Positions 36,487 through 48,870 of a stretch of DNA of 64,000 nt are shown here, piece by piece. A program made the position numbers and the translations under genes. The stretch is from the NCBI GenBank assembly GCA_013397695.1, contig VYZI01000385.1, positions 147,432-211,431 of the forward strand, read 5' to 3'. The stretch is from Centropus unirufus. Taxonomy: Eukaryota; Chordata; Aves; Cuculiformes; Centropidae. The first letter of the stretch is position 1; each line of letters opens with the position of its first letter. The notes beneath the pieces are model-generated. The model was not told where the DNA came from and did no database searches. It was given only the letters and a program-made list of their open reading frames with translations.

Positions 36487-39179
36487 TTCAGGAATATCCT
36501 TATATGCATAGGTGAGATAATTAATTATTTGCTGGACTATTAATTGCAGACTGCAGTGGCTGTATCAAACGGCTAAGGCGACTACAGCCTGAATAAGGAA
36601 TTCCTAAAAAAATTAATAATAGCACTCACTGGCTCTATTTTCTTATTTTTTTCTTCAACTGTGCCCTGGACAACTGAAAAAGAATAGATAGGATAGATGG
36701 TTGGCTCTTTGTCAGTAGTTTTAATTCATCCATCCTTGCAGTACTTGAAGAAAATTCTGCTATACTTGCCTGGAATATCTGCAGAACTCCCTACTGCACT
36801 GTTGTTATGATTAACAAGATGTCAAAGATTGATATTAAGCGAAGATGACATGGTCTGAATTTCAGTATACCACTGGATAAAGCTATCACCCGATGGTGAA
36901 TAAATGTGACAGGAATATAAAGGGTTGGTAATGGAAATAGCTTCCAGTCCCTTGCAGCTGGCAAGGGAAACATATTAAAATACTCTGTGTGAGAAGCTGG
37001 AGCTGTAAGCACAACTAAGAATTAATTTCTTACTTATAATTTGTTCGTGGATTTCCATATCATCAAATCAGTGGAGCATTACTCAGAAAATCTGCTTCAG
37101 GTGAGACCATCACCAACACTATGTCAGGACATTGGGATTTTTTCTAGGCAAGCACCGAAAATATTGATGAAGTCCACTATCTCATACCTGGTTCAGTGCC
37201 GCACTGACTGTTAGTGAAAAAGTTTTTCGTAATGTCCAGTCCAAACCTCCCAAATAACAGCTTGTACCAGGGCACTTATTATTATGAATGGATGAAGACT
37301 TGTGCAAACACCAGAAAGGTATGGTTGTTGAGTGACAGATACTAACATCATGGGTAGTGCAGTCACTACTCAGAATTTTTTTTCTGAGTAGAGAAGTGAA
37401 TGCCTGCCTAATGCTGCCAGCACATTAAACATCACAGTCAGTGGAATACAGGGAAACATTTCTACTTCTGGCTTATTATCTGAATTTTCAAACTTGGGGT
37501 TTTTCTTCATCAGTGTAGTGGAAAAAAAAATTGTTGGTCCATTTATCTGATTGGATGCTGGCACTCTATTTTGACTATTCACCTTTTTCAGCAACAGTTT
37601 TCAACATTCATGTTTTCCCCCAGGTTTTCTCCTTCAAAGCCATACCCCATGAGAGCAGCAGTGCCCAGACATTCTGCTACTTTATTTGCTCCATCCTCAT
37701 CATAATGAAGATTGTGTTCAAATGCGTGAATATGGTGAGCATGGCTGCATTTATTGCAGTGTAAATAAGGATCATCTTTCCCAGTTGACCACTCATCTCT
37801 TGAGACTGCACAAGTTGTTGTAGGATGATTGTCGTTTGTCCAGAGCCTCAGCAGAGAGAAAACAGTCTACATTAGTGAACTTCTGATGACAGAAAAAAAG
37901 GATTCCTTACTTTAATTTTACTTCTCACTGACAAAATTTCATATCTGCAGCTCTTTTGAACTGACGCTCCTGTTACGCTAAAGACCCAACCACCATGAAC
38001 TGAAAGTAATAAATGAGAGAGATGTGATAATTTATGAGCTTATGGGGGAAAAAAACCAAAAACCAAGCAGAAAAGAAAGGTTATAAACAAAGCTTTGCCA
38101 TCAGTACCTTTCGGGAGTACAAGCTATTTGTTATGCACATATTCAATTGCAGTATGTCCTGCATCCATCTGTATGGGGATCAAAATGGAAGTGGGGTACA
38201 CACTGGATGATGAACTTGATTTCACTGCACAGTACCTACAGTCAACTCAGCTCAAGCCGTTACATTAGCTAAGCAAGAGCAGCCTGTTAAGCCCATACCA
38301 CAAAAGACAGTAGGTTTCATGCTTTTAACTTCAGTACCAGTTCAAATGCAGTTGCTCCGCACAGAAATACTGCTGCCTAATGAGCACAAAGGAAAGCACT
38401 GAATTTACACGGTGCTTGCTGCAAAGAAGGCCTAGACTTCATTGCCTCTCTGCTCCATCATCTCTTCTACCTTGTGACTTCATGCAAAAAGAGTAAAGGA
38501 TAGTTACTTCTTCATGCTGTTCCAACAGGCTGCTTTTCCAACGTGTTCTTGAAGTAGTGATCTTGTTTTTCTTCCTTCCTGTCATGTCCCCCTCCCCTCC
38601 CCATCCTCCAGTCCCAAATAGCAGAGGTTTATGACAGCTCCATTAAATCAACTGCAATGGTCATTGACTGTAAATCACAGCTTGAGAGGTTCTGGCTGTA
38701 CATTAGAAAAAGCTTCAACTAAGAGATGGCACAGCACAAGAGTCTCCGACCCTGGAGGTTTTCAAGAATCAGTTGGACAAGGTCATAATGATTTGATGTG
38801 GCATTAGGGATACTACAGTTGTAAGCAGGAGACTGAACCTTCTAGCCTGGTTTCTTAGGTTTCTGTGATTTAGTGAAGAGCCTCTGTAGGGCTGGAGAAT
38901 ATTTTACATTTACCTCCACCTAATGCAGTTTCGTTGCATTTCCCATTGATCAGCCTGAAAGAACATCTGAGTACTTAGTTTCTTTTTTTTTTCCGCAGGC
39001 TTTCATAAGATCTTCAGCCTATGTTCCCTAGTTGAGGAAAAATAGGTTTTGCTAATAAAAGGAAGTTGCTAAAATTGAATACGGAGAAAGACTTTCTTAG
39101 TCTTTGAATATAAATAATAGACATTGATATGCTTCTTGGCTAGCATGTGCTCTAACAAGCAGTTTGTAGACTAGATTAG
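36487..39179. other. Intergenic with small CR1 remnants
   Basis: No gene recognised. Contains short CR1 pieces at 37195-37275 (antisense, 'gtccagtccaaacctccca') and 38660-38885 (sense, 'gaccctggaggttttcaaga'). Confidence 0.5.
38660..38885 (+). mobile_element. CR1 3' fragment, diverged
   Basis: 'ggctgtacattagaaaaagc', 'ccctggaggttttcaagaat', 'gttggacaaggtcataatga' and a final 'tttctgtgatt' follow the CR1 3' order. Confidence 0.6.
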
Positions 39180-39490
39180 AACAGAACACAAAACAACAGA
39201 ATGGAATGGAATGAAACAGAATTGAATAGTCTATTTCAGTTGGAAGGTGCCTACAACAATTATCTAGTCCAACTGCCTGACCAATTCATGGTTGACCAAA
39301 GTGTTGCATGTTGTTAAGGGCATTGTCGAAATGCCTCTTAAACATTGACAGGCTTGAGGTCTCTAAATGAGGTCTACCTCATCTCGAGTTTGTGCATTCA
39401 CTCTGGGATGCTCATAGCCAGAGTTAATTTTCTGTGATACTCTTCCTTGGAAAAACAAGTTTGTCTAATATCTACTTACCTTACTACCCT
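39180..39490 (-). mobile_element. CR1-like fragment, reverse orientation
   Basis: Opens with an expanded 'gaatggaatggaatgaaaca' tail. Then 'cagttggaaggtgcctacaa', 'atctagtccaactgcctgac' and 'cattgacaggcttgaggtct', an antisense CR1-type 3' end. Confidence 0.65.
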
Positions 39491-42400
39491 GAAAATGAAA
39501 CTTAGGTGACGTTAGTGCAAAAATTCAACCTAGATGGCCAAACAGAAGGTGGGAGGAGGAGGCAATGAGTCTTGGTACATTGGGGACCGAGTGTGTTTAG
39601 CATCAGTTTGGGATGAAGTCTCGTGTGGAAAACTTCATAAGAGAATCCTCTTTTCTGCCATTCCTCCAGGAGCTGCAGCTACTTCAGATCAAATTAAGTA
39701 AAAAAACAAATGATGTCCCCCGGTGGAATGTCTCAGCCACTGCCGCCCTAAGGAAGAGCTCAGGTGGGACAATGTCTCATTTGCCATTGTACAGGGACTA
39801 AAGGAGGCCATAAAGACATGATTTTCAGATATAGACACAAGTGGTTCTCAGCAAGGCCTCATGGTGCTGTGATGTCATTCCCAAGAGGGGCTAAGCATTG
39901 CTGAGCTCCTTCAAGGACTATGAGAGAATCAACTACTCCATTCCTTTCCAGATGAGCCCCTCTGGCTGCATGTTATAAGTTGGTTGTTAAAAAACAAACT
40001 TTTAATTAGATCTACAGAGACATCCAGAAAGTTGTCCAAATTAACCTGAAACTAACTTCCAATATCATTAAGAGTTGTGCTCTCCACATATCTCCTCTAG
40101 TCGGCATCTCATTTTGAATAAATGGGAAAGGCTTCCAGGGTAGAGATGAAGGGGACTGCAGTCTCCATTAATATTGCTTGGTGTCATGTGCGTCCTCCTT
40201 TCATGTGACTGAGGTGGGCTTCCTCACTTCATGGTCTCACAGAAGTCTAGCTTCCTCTCATGCTTCCCTATCCTAAGGTCCTCGTTATTGCACTGCTATT
40301 TTTTCACTCTTGTGTGTTTTCAGGTACTAATAGGCAGCCATGCCATACTTCTGCTCTTGCCCTACAGCAGTATGAAGCCATGCCATTCTGTGTCATCAAG
40401 ACCTACTGTTTCAGTTTCGTGGGATTATATTGCTGAGAACTCGACTGATGAGGTGGAATGGTCACAATGTGAGACCTAAAGGGACAGGCTGTCACATAGT
40501 GAGAGGAAGAGTTGAAAAGGGCAGCTAACACGCAGCTCAAGTTTTTCAGAATTGATGAAGGGTGAGCCTCTAAGGGCTGTGAAGAGCTAAGGAACTCTGT
40601 ACTGATGACTTCACAGAAATAACCTGATGTCCAGGAATAATAATGAAGCAAGTTCTCAATCAGATAAGAAAACTTAGATCTGCCTTCTGGATGTCAACCT
40701 TCCTTATTACCTTCACCCTCTTTCTTGTCATAACTACAGGAGTTCAGATTAATCTTTTCTAGCCCCTGTTGCTTAAATTTGAATTTGTCTGTCTTTTTCA
40801 TTTTCAATTATCTTTTCAGTTTAAATCTTTTCATGTTCTCTTTCATGATTTCCCATTTCAGATTTGTCCTTTCTCTAGTTTTAAACCAGTTTTCTTTCAG
40901 TAACTTCATTTTTCTTCCAAAGAAGAGAAGTTTCAATGTTAATAATAGTAGTAACTGATAAGTGCAACCATTTTCTTAGCAAAGATGCAAGATTTAGCAT
41001 GCTGAGTTAGCGTATGAGTAAGTACAATGAGGTGAAAGAAATGCCCCACCTTTAACAAACCATGAAGAGAAGTCAATTGCCAGGTTACCTGCCCTTTTTG
41101 TTTAGAAAACTCTGTTTTGGTTGGTTTATGGTTCAGCATCTTTTCCAAGGTGAGTTCCCAGCCAATATTTATCAAGCCACACCACAGAAACTCAATGAGA
41201 GCAGGGGGATGTTTTTTCTCACCAACGCAAACTGATGCCAGTAATCCTGTTATTACCACCTTCCAGTTTCAGTTCCAGGTTCCCAGAGAGCTCTGAACGT
41301 AACACGAATAAAAAGGCACTGGTTTTCTAAAAGGCTATGCACAGTTGTGCCCGTGTCTTGCCTATGTGGCAGGCAACATTTCTTGACTCTTGTTGGCTAC
41401 TTTCTGTGGTCAGTAGCAAGGATCCAGTACCTGTTAAAAAGTCTCTTTCAAGATGCTGCCATTTCCAGCCCCTGGTCCAGCAACATCCTGATCATAATCA
41501 GCATTACTAGAGACACAAATGCACTTTCTCAAATTTAACATTTATTTTCACGTTACATTGTCACGATTGCTTTTTCATTCGAGTGAATCTTACATTTCAT
41601 TAATCACCAAAACCAGTTCAATTAATCTACCTTAAAACTGCCTTGATTTCTCTAACCAGATGGGTCATCATAATGTTTCTGAATAATGGAGTAGCTTCTG
41701 ATTGTGAACATACCTGCAGCAGAACATCAGTGAAGCTGTTAAAGCCAAACATTTTTCTTGTTGCAGCAGCGTAGAGCCACAGAGAATCAATATCAGCATG
41801 CTTTTGCATGCACAGATGATCTGCGATCTTTATTCTCCTGTTTATGTCTCTTTTACCACTGCCTCGTAACTTCGTGTTGCTTGAATGTTATTTTTGGCCC
41901 CCTGAAAAGTTTTGCGTCTCTCCATCATGTCAGAGCTGCAGGGCTGTCTGGGCTGAGAGCACCATTTCCTCATCTGTCACTGGGTCTGGCCACTCTCCTT
42001 TTCCAGGCTTCCTGGTATATGTCTTAGCCATTTCCATGTTTTTATCCAGATTGCTCCAGATTACACTAAGCTTCACAGTGTGCTTTCTGGGCTGCTTTAT
42101 TGTTTCTCTGTTTAATTGCCAGCAGGCTGGCAGTTCACAGGCGTGGATAGACAAGCCCAGGGCTGGTCTGTTTCTCTGAAGACCGAGGGGAGCTTCCTCC
42201 CAAGCACGTAACAGCTACTGACAAAAACTGATGTGATGCGATTCCTTAACCGCAGCTGAATTTCAACTTTCAAACTCTTTATACAAATCTGGGCTAAGAC
42301 AGACCAGTCTGAAAAGCCTTACAGGTGCTTGCTGAAAAAAAAACCACATAGAGAGAGTGCACGGGAGGAGAGCAAGAATTTGTGCAGCAAGGAAGAAGGT

Positions 42401-43754
42401 ACATCTCTCTAACACACTGCAGACTCAAGACATGCAAACACTGATGCCAACATGCAGCTTTTATTAATTTGTTATGAATTTGGCTGCAAGCTGTTGCAAT
42501 GAAAATGCTGGGAACCTGAAAGGTGTGGGTTGCAGAAGGAAGTAAGGAGTCGCTTTGACATGCATATTCTCATCCTCTCCTGCTTGTTGTTTGTCTTACT
42601 GCTGTGTGTTCTGGCAGTGGAATGCACACCTTGCTCCAGCGAAAGCTCCCCTGTCTGGTGAGCCATGTTTTAGAAGTAACGTGTAGGTGTGTGTTGAAAT
42701 GTTGTGGGGAGGGGTAAGTTGCATATAAATGACAGCTTATCTACACACACACAAACTGAAACAATAATTTGCGTTACTTAGTTCGGTATAAGTTTGGGCA
42801 GTATGGTGAAAAAATAATAGTGCATATTACTGCTGGCTATGCCCTATCAGTTACTGGATATGTGCTGACTCACCTAGGTTCACCGCCAATCCAGCAGCAG
42901 AAAAGGACCATCTGAACATGTGAAACTTGGAACAGAATTGTCTAAATAGTTCCTTGCAATTATTTTTGCTTTGTTACTGAGATAGCAGATTTTTTCCTGC
43001 AGATCAGGTTAGGGAAGAGAACAGAACAGGTATAAGTCAAAGGAAGAAATGGCATCTAAACCTCTGAATTTTACTTTATAACATGAAGAGAAGCTATACA
43101 TGAGTTAAACAGTTGGTGTTCTGAAATTCTCAAAGAATTTGCTAGAGGGAGCAATCTCACCCTGCAGAGGATTTGACTAAAACAGACTCTTCACTGTAAA
43201 GATTTACTTCCACTAATAATCTGCTCAATTGGCTAGGTGAAATTATAAAATAACTAGGTCATTGGTTTTACTCCTATTCCCACTGCAGAGACAACATGCT
43301 ACAGAGAGAGACTTCATGGTTGTTTTATTCATGATTATACAAAAGTATCTAGAAATTCCAGGTAAATTCAGAATTCAGTTTTTAAAGGCTTTAAGGACAT
43401 TCGGTGCCCTGAATTGCTTGCAGCAGCTTGAACAAAACGAGTGTAGAGGAAAAAGTTAAAAATAAAAGAAAGTTTTAAAAGATGAAAGTTGAGAAGATGA
43501 ATTGAGAGACTAGAGAGGACAGACTCCACTGTCACAGCTTTAACACCCAGAAGTTACATAACAGGTTTTAAAAAGAGTAAAAACACTTAAATACAACTTT
43601 GACATTTAAGTTTTGCCTAATTTCAAAATTGTGATGCTACAGAACCCCAGGCAGCGGCCTTGTAGGAGCCCAAGCTCTACAAATATTTCAGTTTGTGTCA
43701 GCAAGGCTTCTCAGGTACACACAGCTCTGCTCCTGTCAATACTAGAAGGAGGCT
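39491..43754. other. Intergenic, no firm gene
   Basis: The only gene-like signal is the short signal-peptide-like ORF at 42560. No recognised repeat family of size. Confidence 0.4.
42560..42661 (+). other. Candidate signal-peptide-like exon (33 aa), speculative
   Basis: The ORF starts MHILILSC. It has a strongly hydrophobic core (LLFVLLLCVLA), then a small-residue region and four or more cysteines, and closes with TGG TGA. A GTGAGC sequence overlaps the last codons and could be a splice donor. This looks like exon 1 of a small secreted protein. No TATA box, partner exon or family match was found, so chance is quite possible. Confidence 0.2.
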
Positions 43755-44440
43755 GGAGAGAATCATAGACTCAAAGATTCTGATGGAAGGGGAACACAGT
43801 AGGTCTCAAGTCTGACACCGTGCCCCTAGCACCGATAGTTCCAGAGTGAGATAAGGCTGCTCGTGACCATTCCCAGGTCACATGTGAATATCTCCAAAGA
43901 GGAAGACCTCCTAGCCTCTCAGGTCGCCTGTCCTAGTGCTGAACCACCTCTGTGAACAGAAATATTTATTTCTTTAGAGCCAACCAGAATTTTCATTGAT
44001 GCAAATGTGGCTGTTTCACTGTGCCCTCCTGAGAGGACCCTGGCTCTCTTGTCTCTGTAGCCCTCAACAGCTAGCTACAGTCCTCTGTTAGATCCCCCTT
44101 TGGCCTCCTCTTTGCTGGGCTGCACAAACCTTACTCCTTCGGCCTCTTCTTGGACACCATGTGCTCCTCTTGAGCTTGTCATCCTTCATGGGGGGCTGCA
44201 ACTGTGGATGCATTGTTCCAGATGTGGCTTCATGTGTGTCAGAAAAAGGGGAATAATCTCCTCCCTTCATGTGCTGGCCTTATTTTTCCCATTGCAGCCC
44301 AGTATGTGGTTGGTCTTTACTGCCTCTTCCTGGCTCATATCCATCTTACCTGGAAGCTCAGGTTCCTTTCTGCAGAGCTGCTCCAACACGATTACTTCCC
44401 AGATGTGTGTACTGATGCATGGAATAATTTTCTCCCGAAA
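43755..44440 (-). mobile_element. CR1-like LINE fragment, reverse orientation, old
   Basis: Begins with a CR1-type terminus, 'agaatcatagactcaaagat'. Antisense 3' region phrases follow ('cctcctctttgctgggctgc', 'gggctgcaactgtggatgca', 'tgttccagatgtggcttcat'). Strongly diverged. Confidence 0.6.
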
Positions 44441-47393
44441 TGACTGTGCCATACAGATAAAAGATTATAGGAGAGTATTTTGAAAGGTAGGTTTCCTCTA
44501 AACCATGCTCTGGAAACAACTAGAGGCACAATATTTACATGTTTCTGCCAAGCTAGTTTAATGGAAAACATTTCCATTTCAGCAGTCAAGATTCTTGACC
44601 TTATGTCTCTTTTCTAATAACATTAGCCTAGAGATGTCTCTAAAGATTTCAGTGCAAGTGGCCAGGAATTAATGTAAGAATTGTAATAAAAGAAATTAAA
44701 CCCAAATAATCTCAGTTCCATCCACTGCTGAACAGTGACTGCATTTCATCTGAGACAGTAAGAAATAATGGATTATCTGAGCTGGAGAAAACACACATAG
44801 TTCTACAGATATGTTTAAATTTTTATCACTGTTTTTCTTTGCCTTTAAGGGTTGGTTTTATTTAAACCTATTTAAAGACCCCACAGATCTGTTTTGATTT
44901 AGGAAGAGCAGAAATGCATTCTGTTAAGTAAATAGTTGCTATTTTGGGTACAAACCAGCCCAAGGAATAATAAGCTCCTTCCAACTGCTTTAGTGAAGGA
45001 GGGTTTTCCCACACTGCCTTACTCTGAAGATGCAACTACATCCTGTTGCTTGATTTACAGAAAAACTGCAACCCCCCTTTCCTTGGAAAGAATGGAACTG
45101 CCTGTCAATCATGCAGGGAGGGCAGAGATAGGAGAAGACCTCTGTTTTGTATTGCATATAAGGAACTGGGTCCTGCAGAAGAGAGGATGATTATGAAATA
45201 CTGGGAGAAACTATTGACTCTGGGCACACTCACAGCCAGAGGGACCCCAGACTGGGCGAAAAACAGAACCCCAACCCAGAATGAACCACAAGCATCATCA
45301 AGATGAAGAAGTCTCTATTTCCTTATCTTCTAACTCACAGACGGTATGTTGTCACTGACGTGATCAGCTACAAACAAAAGGAAGGGAAACCCTTGTTTAT
45401 TCCCCACTTTTTAGCTTTTATGTTTAGCAGAGTCCTCTTAAAGTCTCATTTCTTGGTGTGAGGGGAACCCCGGTTGGTGTGTAGTGACCCAGTCTGTAGT
45501 CTTGTGATCACGTATCAACTCATTATTCCTGTTTTCTGTGAAGACCCACTACGTGCATACAGTGTCAGGAAAGCTTTACAGACAGATTGTTTAGAATAGT
45601 TGTTGAAGAGGTCCTGGCGCAGCAGCAGGTGGATGTAGGAGTTAGCCGTGGATTTATAACCACTGGGAACTGTGTCTAGCAGTGGTCTTTGCCACCTGCA
45701 TTTGCAGGACCACTGCCCTCTCTATATTCTCTACATTCTCTAGATAGCTCTTTCTTGGTCTTCACTGACTGTCTTTTTTTTGTCTTAGAAAGAAACTTCA
45801 CCATAAACTCCAATTTAGTAATTTTGCTGACTTATGTTCTGAAGCACAGAGATCTAATTCCTAGTTTTGCACCTGAGGAAATATAATTGTGGATGTTTTC
45901 ATCATTCACCTGAGTTTCCAGATGTTTTGAATCCTGCTGAGGTACTGGATCGCAAAAAGACCTTGGAGCAACAAGTTCCAGAGAATGCAGTGGCAAAAAT
46001 AAAAGCAAAGGTATGTAGGCTTATCAGATTCACCTCCTCAACTTATTTTTCCTTTCTGAAGCTTTTTTTTCAGGTGTGTTCTTTGCAGGAAAGTTTCTGT
46101 CTCCCCAAATAATCCACATCAACTTCCCCTTCCTTCTATTTGCCCTTGAAGACATTGGAACATTTAATTTACTTTTCCAACTTTTTTCATACTTAAATAG
46201 TCTTTGAGGAATCTCTCCTTTTATTTCTGGTTTACAATAAAGTACAAAAATATTTTTAATTATTCCTTACAATAAATATTTCATTACATGATGAACACAT
46301 GAGCAATGACCCCTGTTCACCTGTGACCAATATTTGTAATTTATTATTACTCAGCTTTCTACATCCTCATCTTTTCTAGATCTTTACAACTTCAACAACT
46401 TTTCATAGCTCCACATAGCTCCTCTTGTGGCAAGCACAGTCGTATTCTCTCCAAGTCCAGCATATTAGCATATTTTCTCAAAAAAAGGAATTGTTACCAG
46501 AATGCATTGCCATGGACGTCTTTGGTTATGAGTTTGGACATTTGTCTATTTTAGCTTTGATGCAATAAAGCTGAGCTAGACATAAAGATATAATCAGCCA
46601 AAATGTCAGCTGTAATTTTTAAATCTTCATGTCTAAGCACTGACCCCTTCCATTTGAAACCCTATTTCCACATGAACTTTGATGCAGCTCTGTTGTCAAA
46701 GAGAGGAGCCAGTTAGCAAGACACCAGAAATTCCCATGAATTAGAGTCAGATTTTAAAGCAGAAGCTCCAGCCCGTAGCCTGCTTATCCTTGTACATCTC
46801 TGGCACAGATGTAGGGAACTGCAGTATTGGTGTGAATAGAGAATGAACGGGTCTGCATGGGAGAGGAAGCACCAGAAGAAGCAGTAGCAGAATATGTGCA
46901 AGACCTAGGTGTCAATGGCACTGAGATTAGCAGGTCACTAAAATCCAAACATGTCTATCTGCAGCTTCTTGGGACACTCAGATCAGGAGAGCAGTCCGAT
47001 GATGACTCTTAAAAGCAGGACAGGATGGAGAGACTAATCACTGTCAACTCCTAAAGGGTATCTAAGGCATTCTCGAAAGCTGCACACAGTCACCAACCTA
47101 AGAATAACTCAGAAGAGATGAAGACCCAACAGCTGACATTCCTTGTTGTCAATGTCATGGCAAAGAATCCAAGGTGGATCCTTTGGGCACAAAAACCTTG
47201 GCGGTTGTGAGAATATGGGTCTCAGAGTATGTGAAAGTGACTGAGTGAAATCAGTTTTGGTTTTGAATGAAGTTACCTTTCTCCCGATCTACTACACTGG
47301 TTCTACACTGCTGCAATATTATTTCCTACATGGATTTGATTGCCAGGCATCAGGTCAAATTAAACTGTCTCCCTTCTGTTTCTCTCTCTATAG
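44441..47393. other. Upstream region of the olfactory receptor; no firm gene
   Basis: Holds an isolated exon-like segment (45922-46010). A pyrimidine tract with TATAG ends at 47393, immediately before the receptor's first ATG, and would serve as the acceptor for an upstream noncoding exon. Nothing else recognised. Confidence 0.45.
45922..46010 (+). other. Isolated exon-like segment, unknown
   Basis: It has a TTTCCAG acceptor at its left and a GTATGT donor at its right. The 89-nt segment is open in a frame reading VLNPAEVLDRKK...AVAKIKAK, charged and coding-like. I do not recognise the protein and found no neighbouring exon. It may be a decayed gene piece or chance. Confidence 0.2.
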
Positions 47394-48392
47394 ATGCCAT
47401 GTGACAGCTGCATGGAGAGGGACAATAGGAGCACTGATGTAACCATGGAGTTCCTCTTGCTCGGCTTCTCTGAGTTGCTCTGTCTGCGGGTCTTCCTCTT
47501 CCTTATCTTTCTTATTGTCCATTTGGTCACATTGGCAGGGAATACGATAATCTTCATGGCTGTGATTATGGAGACTTCCCGTCCTCCCATGCTTTTCTTC
47601 CTCTGTCAGCTCTCTGTCATCGAGCTCTGCTATACCTTAGTCATTGTCCCTAAGGCACTCCTCAGCCTGGTGGTGGATGGCAGCACCATCTCTTTCATAG
47701 GCTGTGCTGTGCAGATGCACCTTTTCGTGGCACTTGGTGGGGCTGAATGCTTCCTCCTGGTAGCCATGTCCTACGACCGATACGTTGCCATCTGTCAGCC
47801 ACTTCACTACGTCGCGGTGATGAGTGAGCGACTCTGCCTCAGGCTGGCCTTGGCGTGCTGTCTGGGAGGCTTTGCTATTGCCCTGGGGTTGACAGTGGCT
47901 GTTTTCCGCTTACCTTTCTGCCAGTCACATCGTATCGACCACTTCTTCTGCGATGTCCCTGCTGTGCTCCACCTGGCCTGTACTCGGAGTTACATTCGGG
48001 AGCTGCCCTTGTTGGCTGCTTGTGTACTCCTCCTGCTGCTACCCTTTCTCCTAATCCTGACCTCGTATGTTTGCATTGCTGCTGCTTTATTACATGTTAC
48101 CTCCTCTGTGGGAAGGTGCAAGGCCTTTTCCACCTGCATTTCACACTTGGCCATCACCTTGCTACACTACGGCAGTGCCACCTTCATATACGTTCGTCCG
48201 AAGGCCAGTTACTCACCATCTCGAGACAAGATGGTGTCCTTGGTCTATACCAACATTACTCCATTACTGTATCCCCTTGTTTATAGCCTGAGGAACAAGG
48301 AAATCAGAGGGCTCCTTGGGAAAATATTGAGGAGGAGGAAAATAGCTCAGCTGAATCGGGATACTATCAGGGCTATGATATGTGTGTGGTAA
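47394..48392 (+). CDS. Olfactory receptor, class II, family 10-like
   Basis: Intact 332-aa seven-transmembrane odorant receptor on the membrane of olfactory neurons, coupled in the family to Golf. Landmarks: NRST N-glycosylation site near the N-terminus; LAGN in TM1; PPMLFFLCQLSVIELCY in TM2; MSYDRYVAICQPLHY at the end of TM3; HFFCD in loop 2; KAFSTCISH at TM6; YSLRNKEI after TM7. A second in-frame ATG at 47412 (MERDNRST) matches the usual receptor start and would give 326 aa. The TATAG acceptor abuts the first ATG. Family 10 is my best placement by eye. Its position upstream of EPHA1 agrees with the human 7q35 receptor cluster, which includes OR10AC1, but orthology is not shown. Odd: TM7 has YPLVY where NPxxY is expected. 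Confidence 0.93.
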   Translation: MPCDSCMERDNRSTDVTMEFLLLGFSELLCLRVFLFLIFLIVHLVTLAGNTIIFMAVIMETSRPPMLFFLCQLSVIELCYTLVIVPKALLSLVVDGSTISFIGCAVQMHLFVALGGAECFLLVAMSYDRYVAICQPLHYVAVMSERLCLRLALACCLGGFAIALGLTVAVFRLPFCQSHRIDHFFCDVPAVLHLACTRSYIRELPLLAACVLLLLLPFLLILTSYVCIAAALLHVTSSVGRCKAFSTCISHLAITLLHYGSATFIYVRPKASYSPSRDKMVSLVYTNITPLLYPLVYSLRNKEIRGLLGKILRRRKIAQLNRDTIRAMICVW

Positions 48393-48462
48393 ATTTTAGT
48401 AGAACAAATGTGCGTTTAATTAACTTTCCCCCTCTTCTGTCAACATTGGCTATTGTAGGAAC

Positions 48463-48870
48463 ATACAGTGGTTTAGGTTGGAGTGGACTTGGAGAAGAGA
48501 CGACTCTGAGGAGATCTTACTGTGGCCTTCTTAATACTTAAATGGGGCTTGTAAGAAAGATGGGGAAAAACTTTTTAGCAGGGCCTGTGGAAGTAGGACA
48601 AGGGGAAATGGTTTTAAACTGGAAGATGAGAGGTTTAGACTAGATATTAGGAAGAATTTTTTTTGCTGAGGGTGGTGAAAAAGTGGCACAGGTTGCCCAG
48701 AGATGTGGTGGATACCCCATCCATGGAAAGATTCAAGGTCACGTTGGATGGTGCTCTGAGCAACCTGATCCTGTGGAAGATGTCCCTGCTTACTGCAGGG
48801 GCACTTGGACTAGGTGACCTTGGTGGACCCTTCCAGCCCAAACCATTTTATGATTCCCTGATTCTATGAA
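48463..48870 (+). mobile_element. CR1 LINE 3' fragment
   Basis: Sense CR1: 'ggagatcttactgtggcctt', 'agactagatattaggaagaa', 'ggttgcccagagatgtggtg', 'cttggactaggtgaccttgg' and the tail 'tgattccctgattctatg'. It starts about 70 bp after the receptor stop codon and may lie in its 3' UTR. Confidence 0.93.

Noticed and set aside
47855..48286. 143-aa + strand ORF inside the olfactory receptor
   Set aside because: Frame-shifted shadow of the receptor; all receptor motifs are in the other frame.
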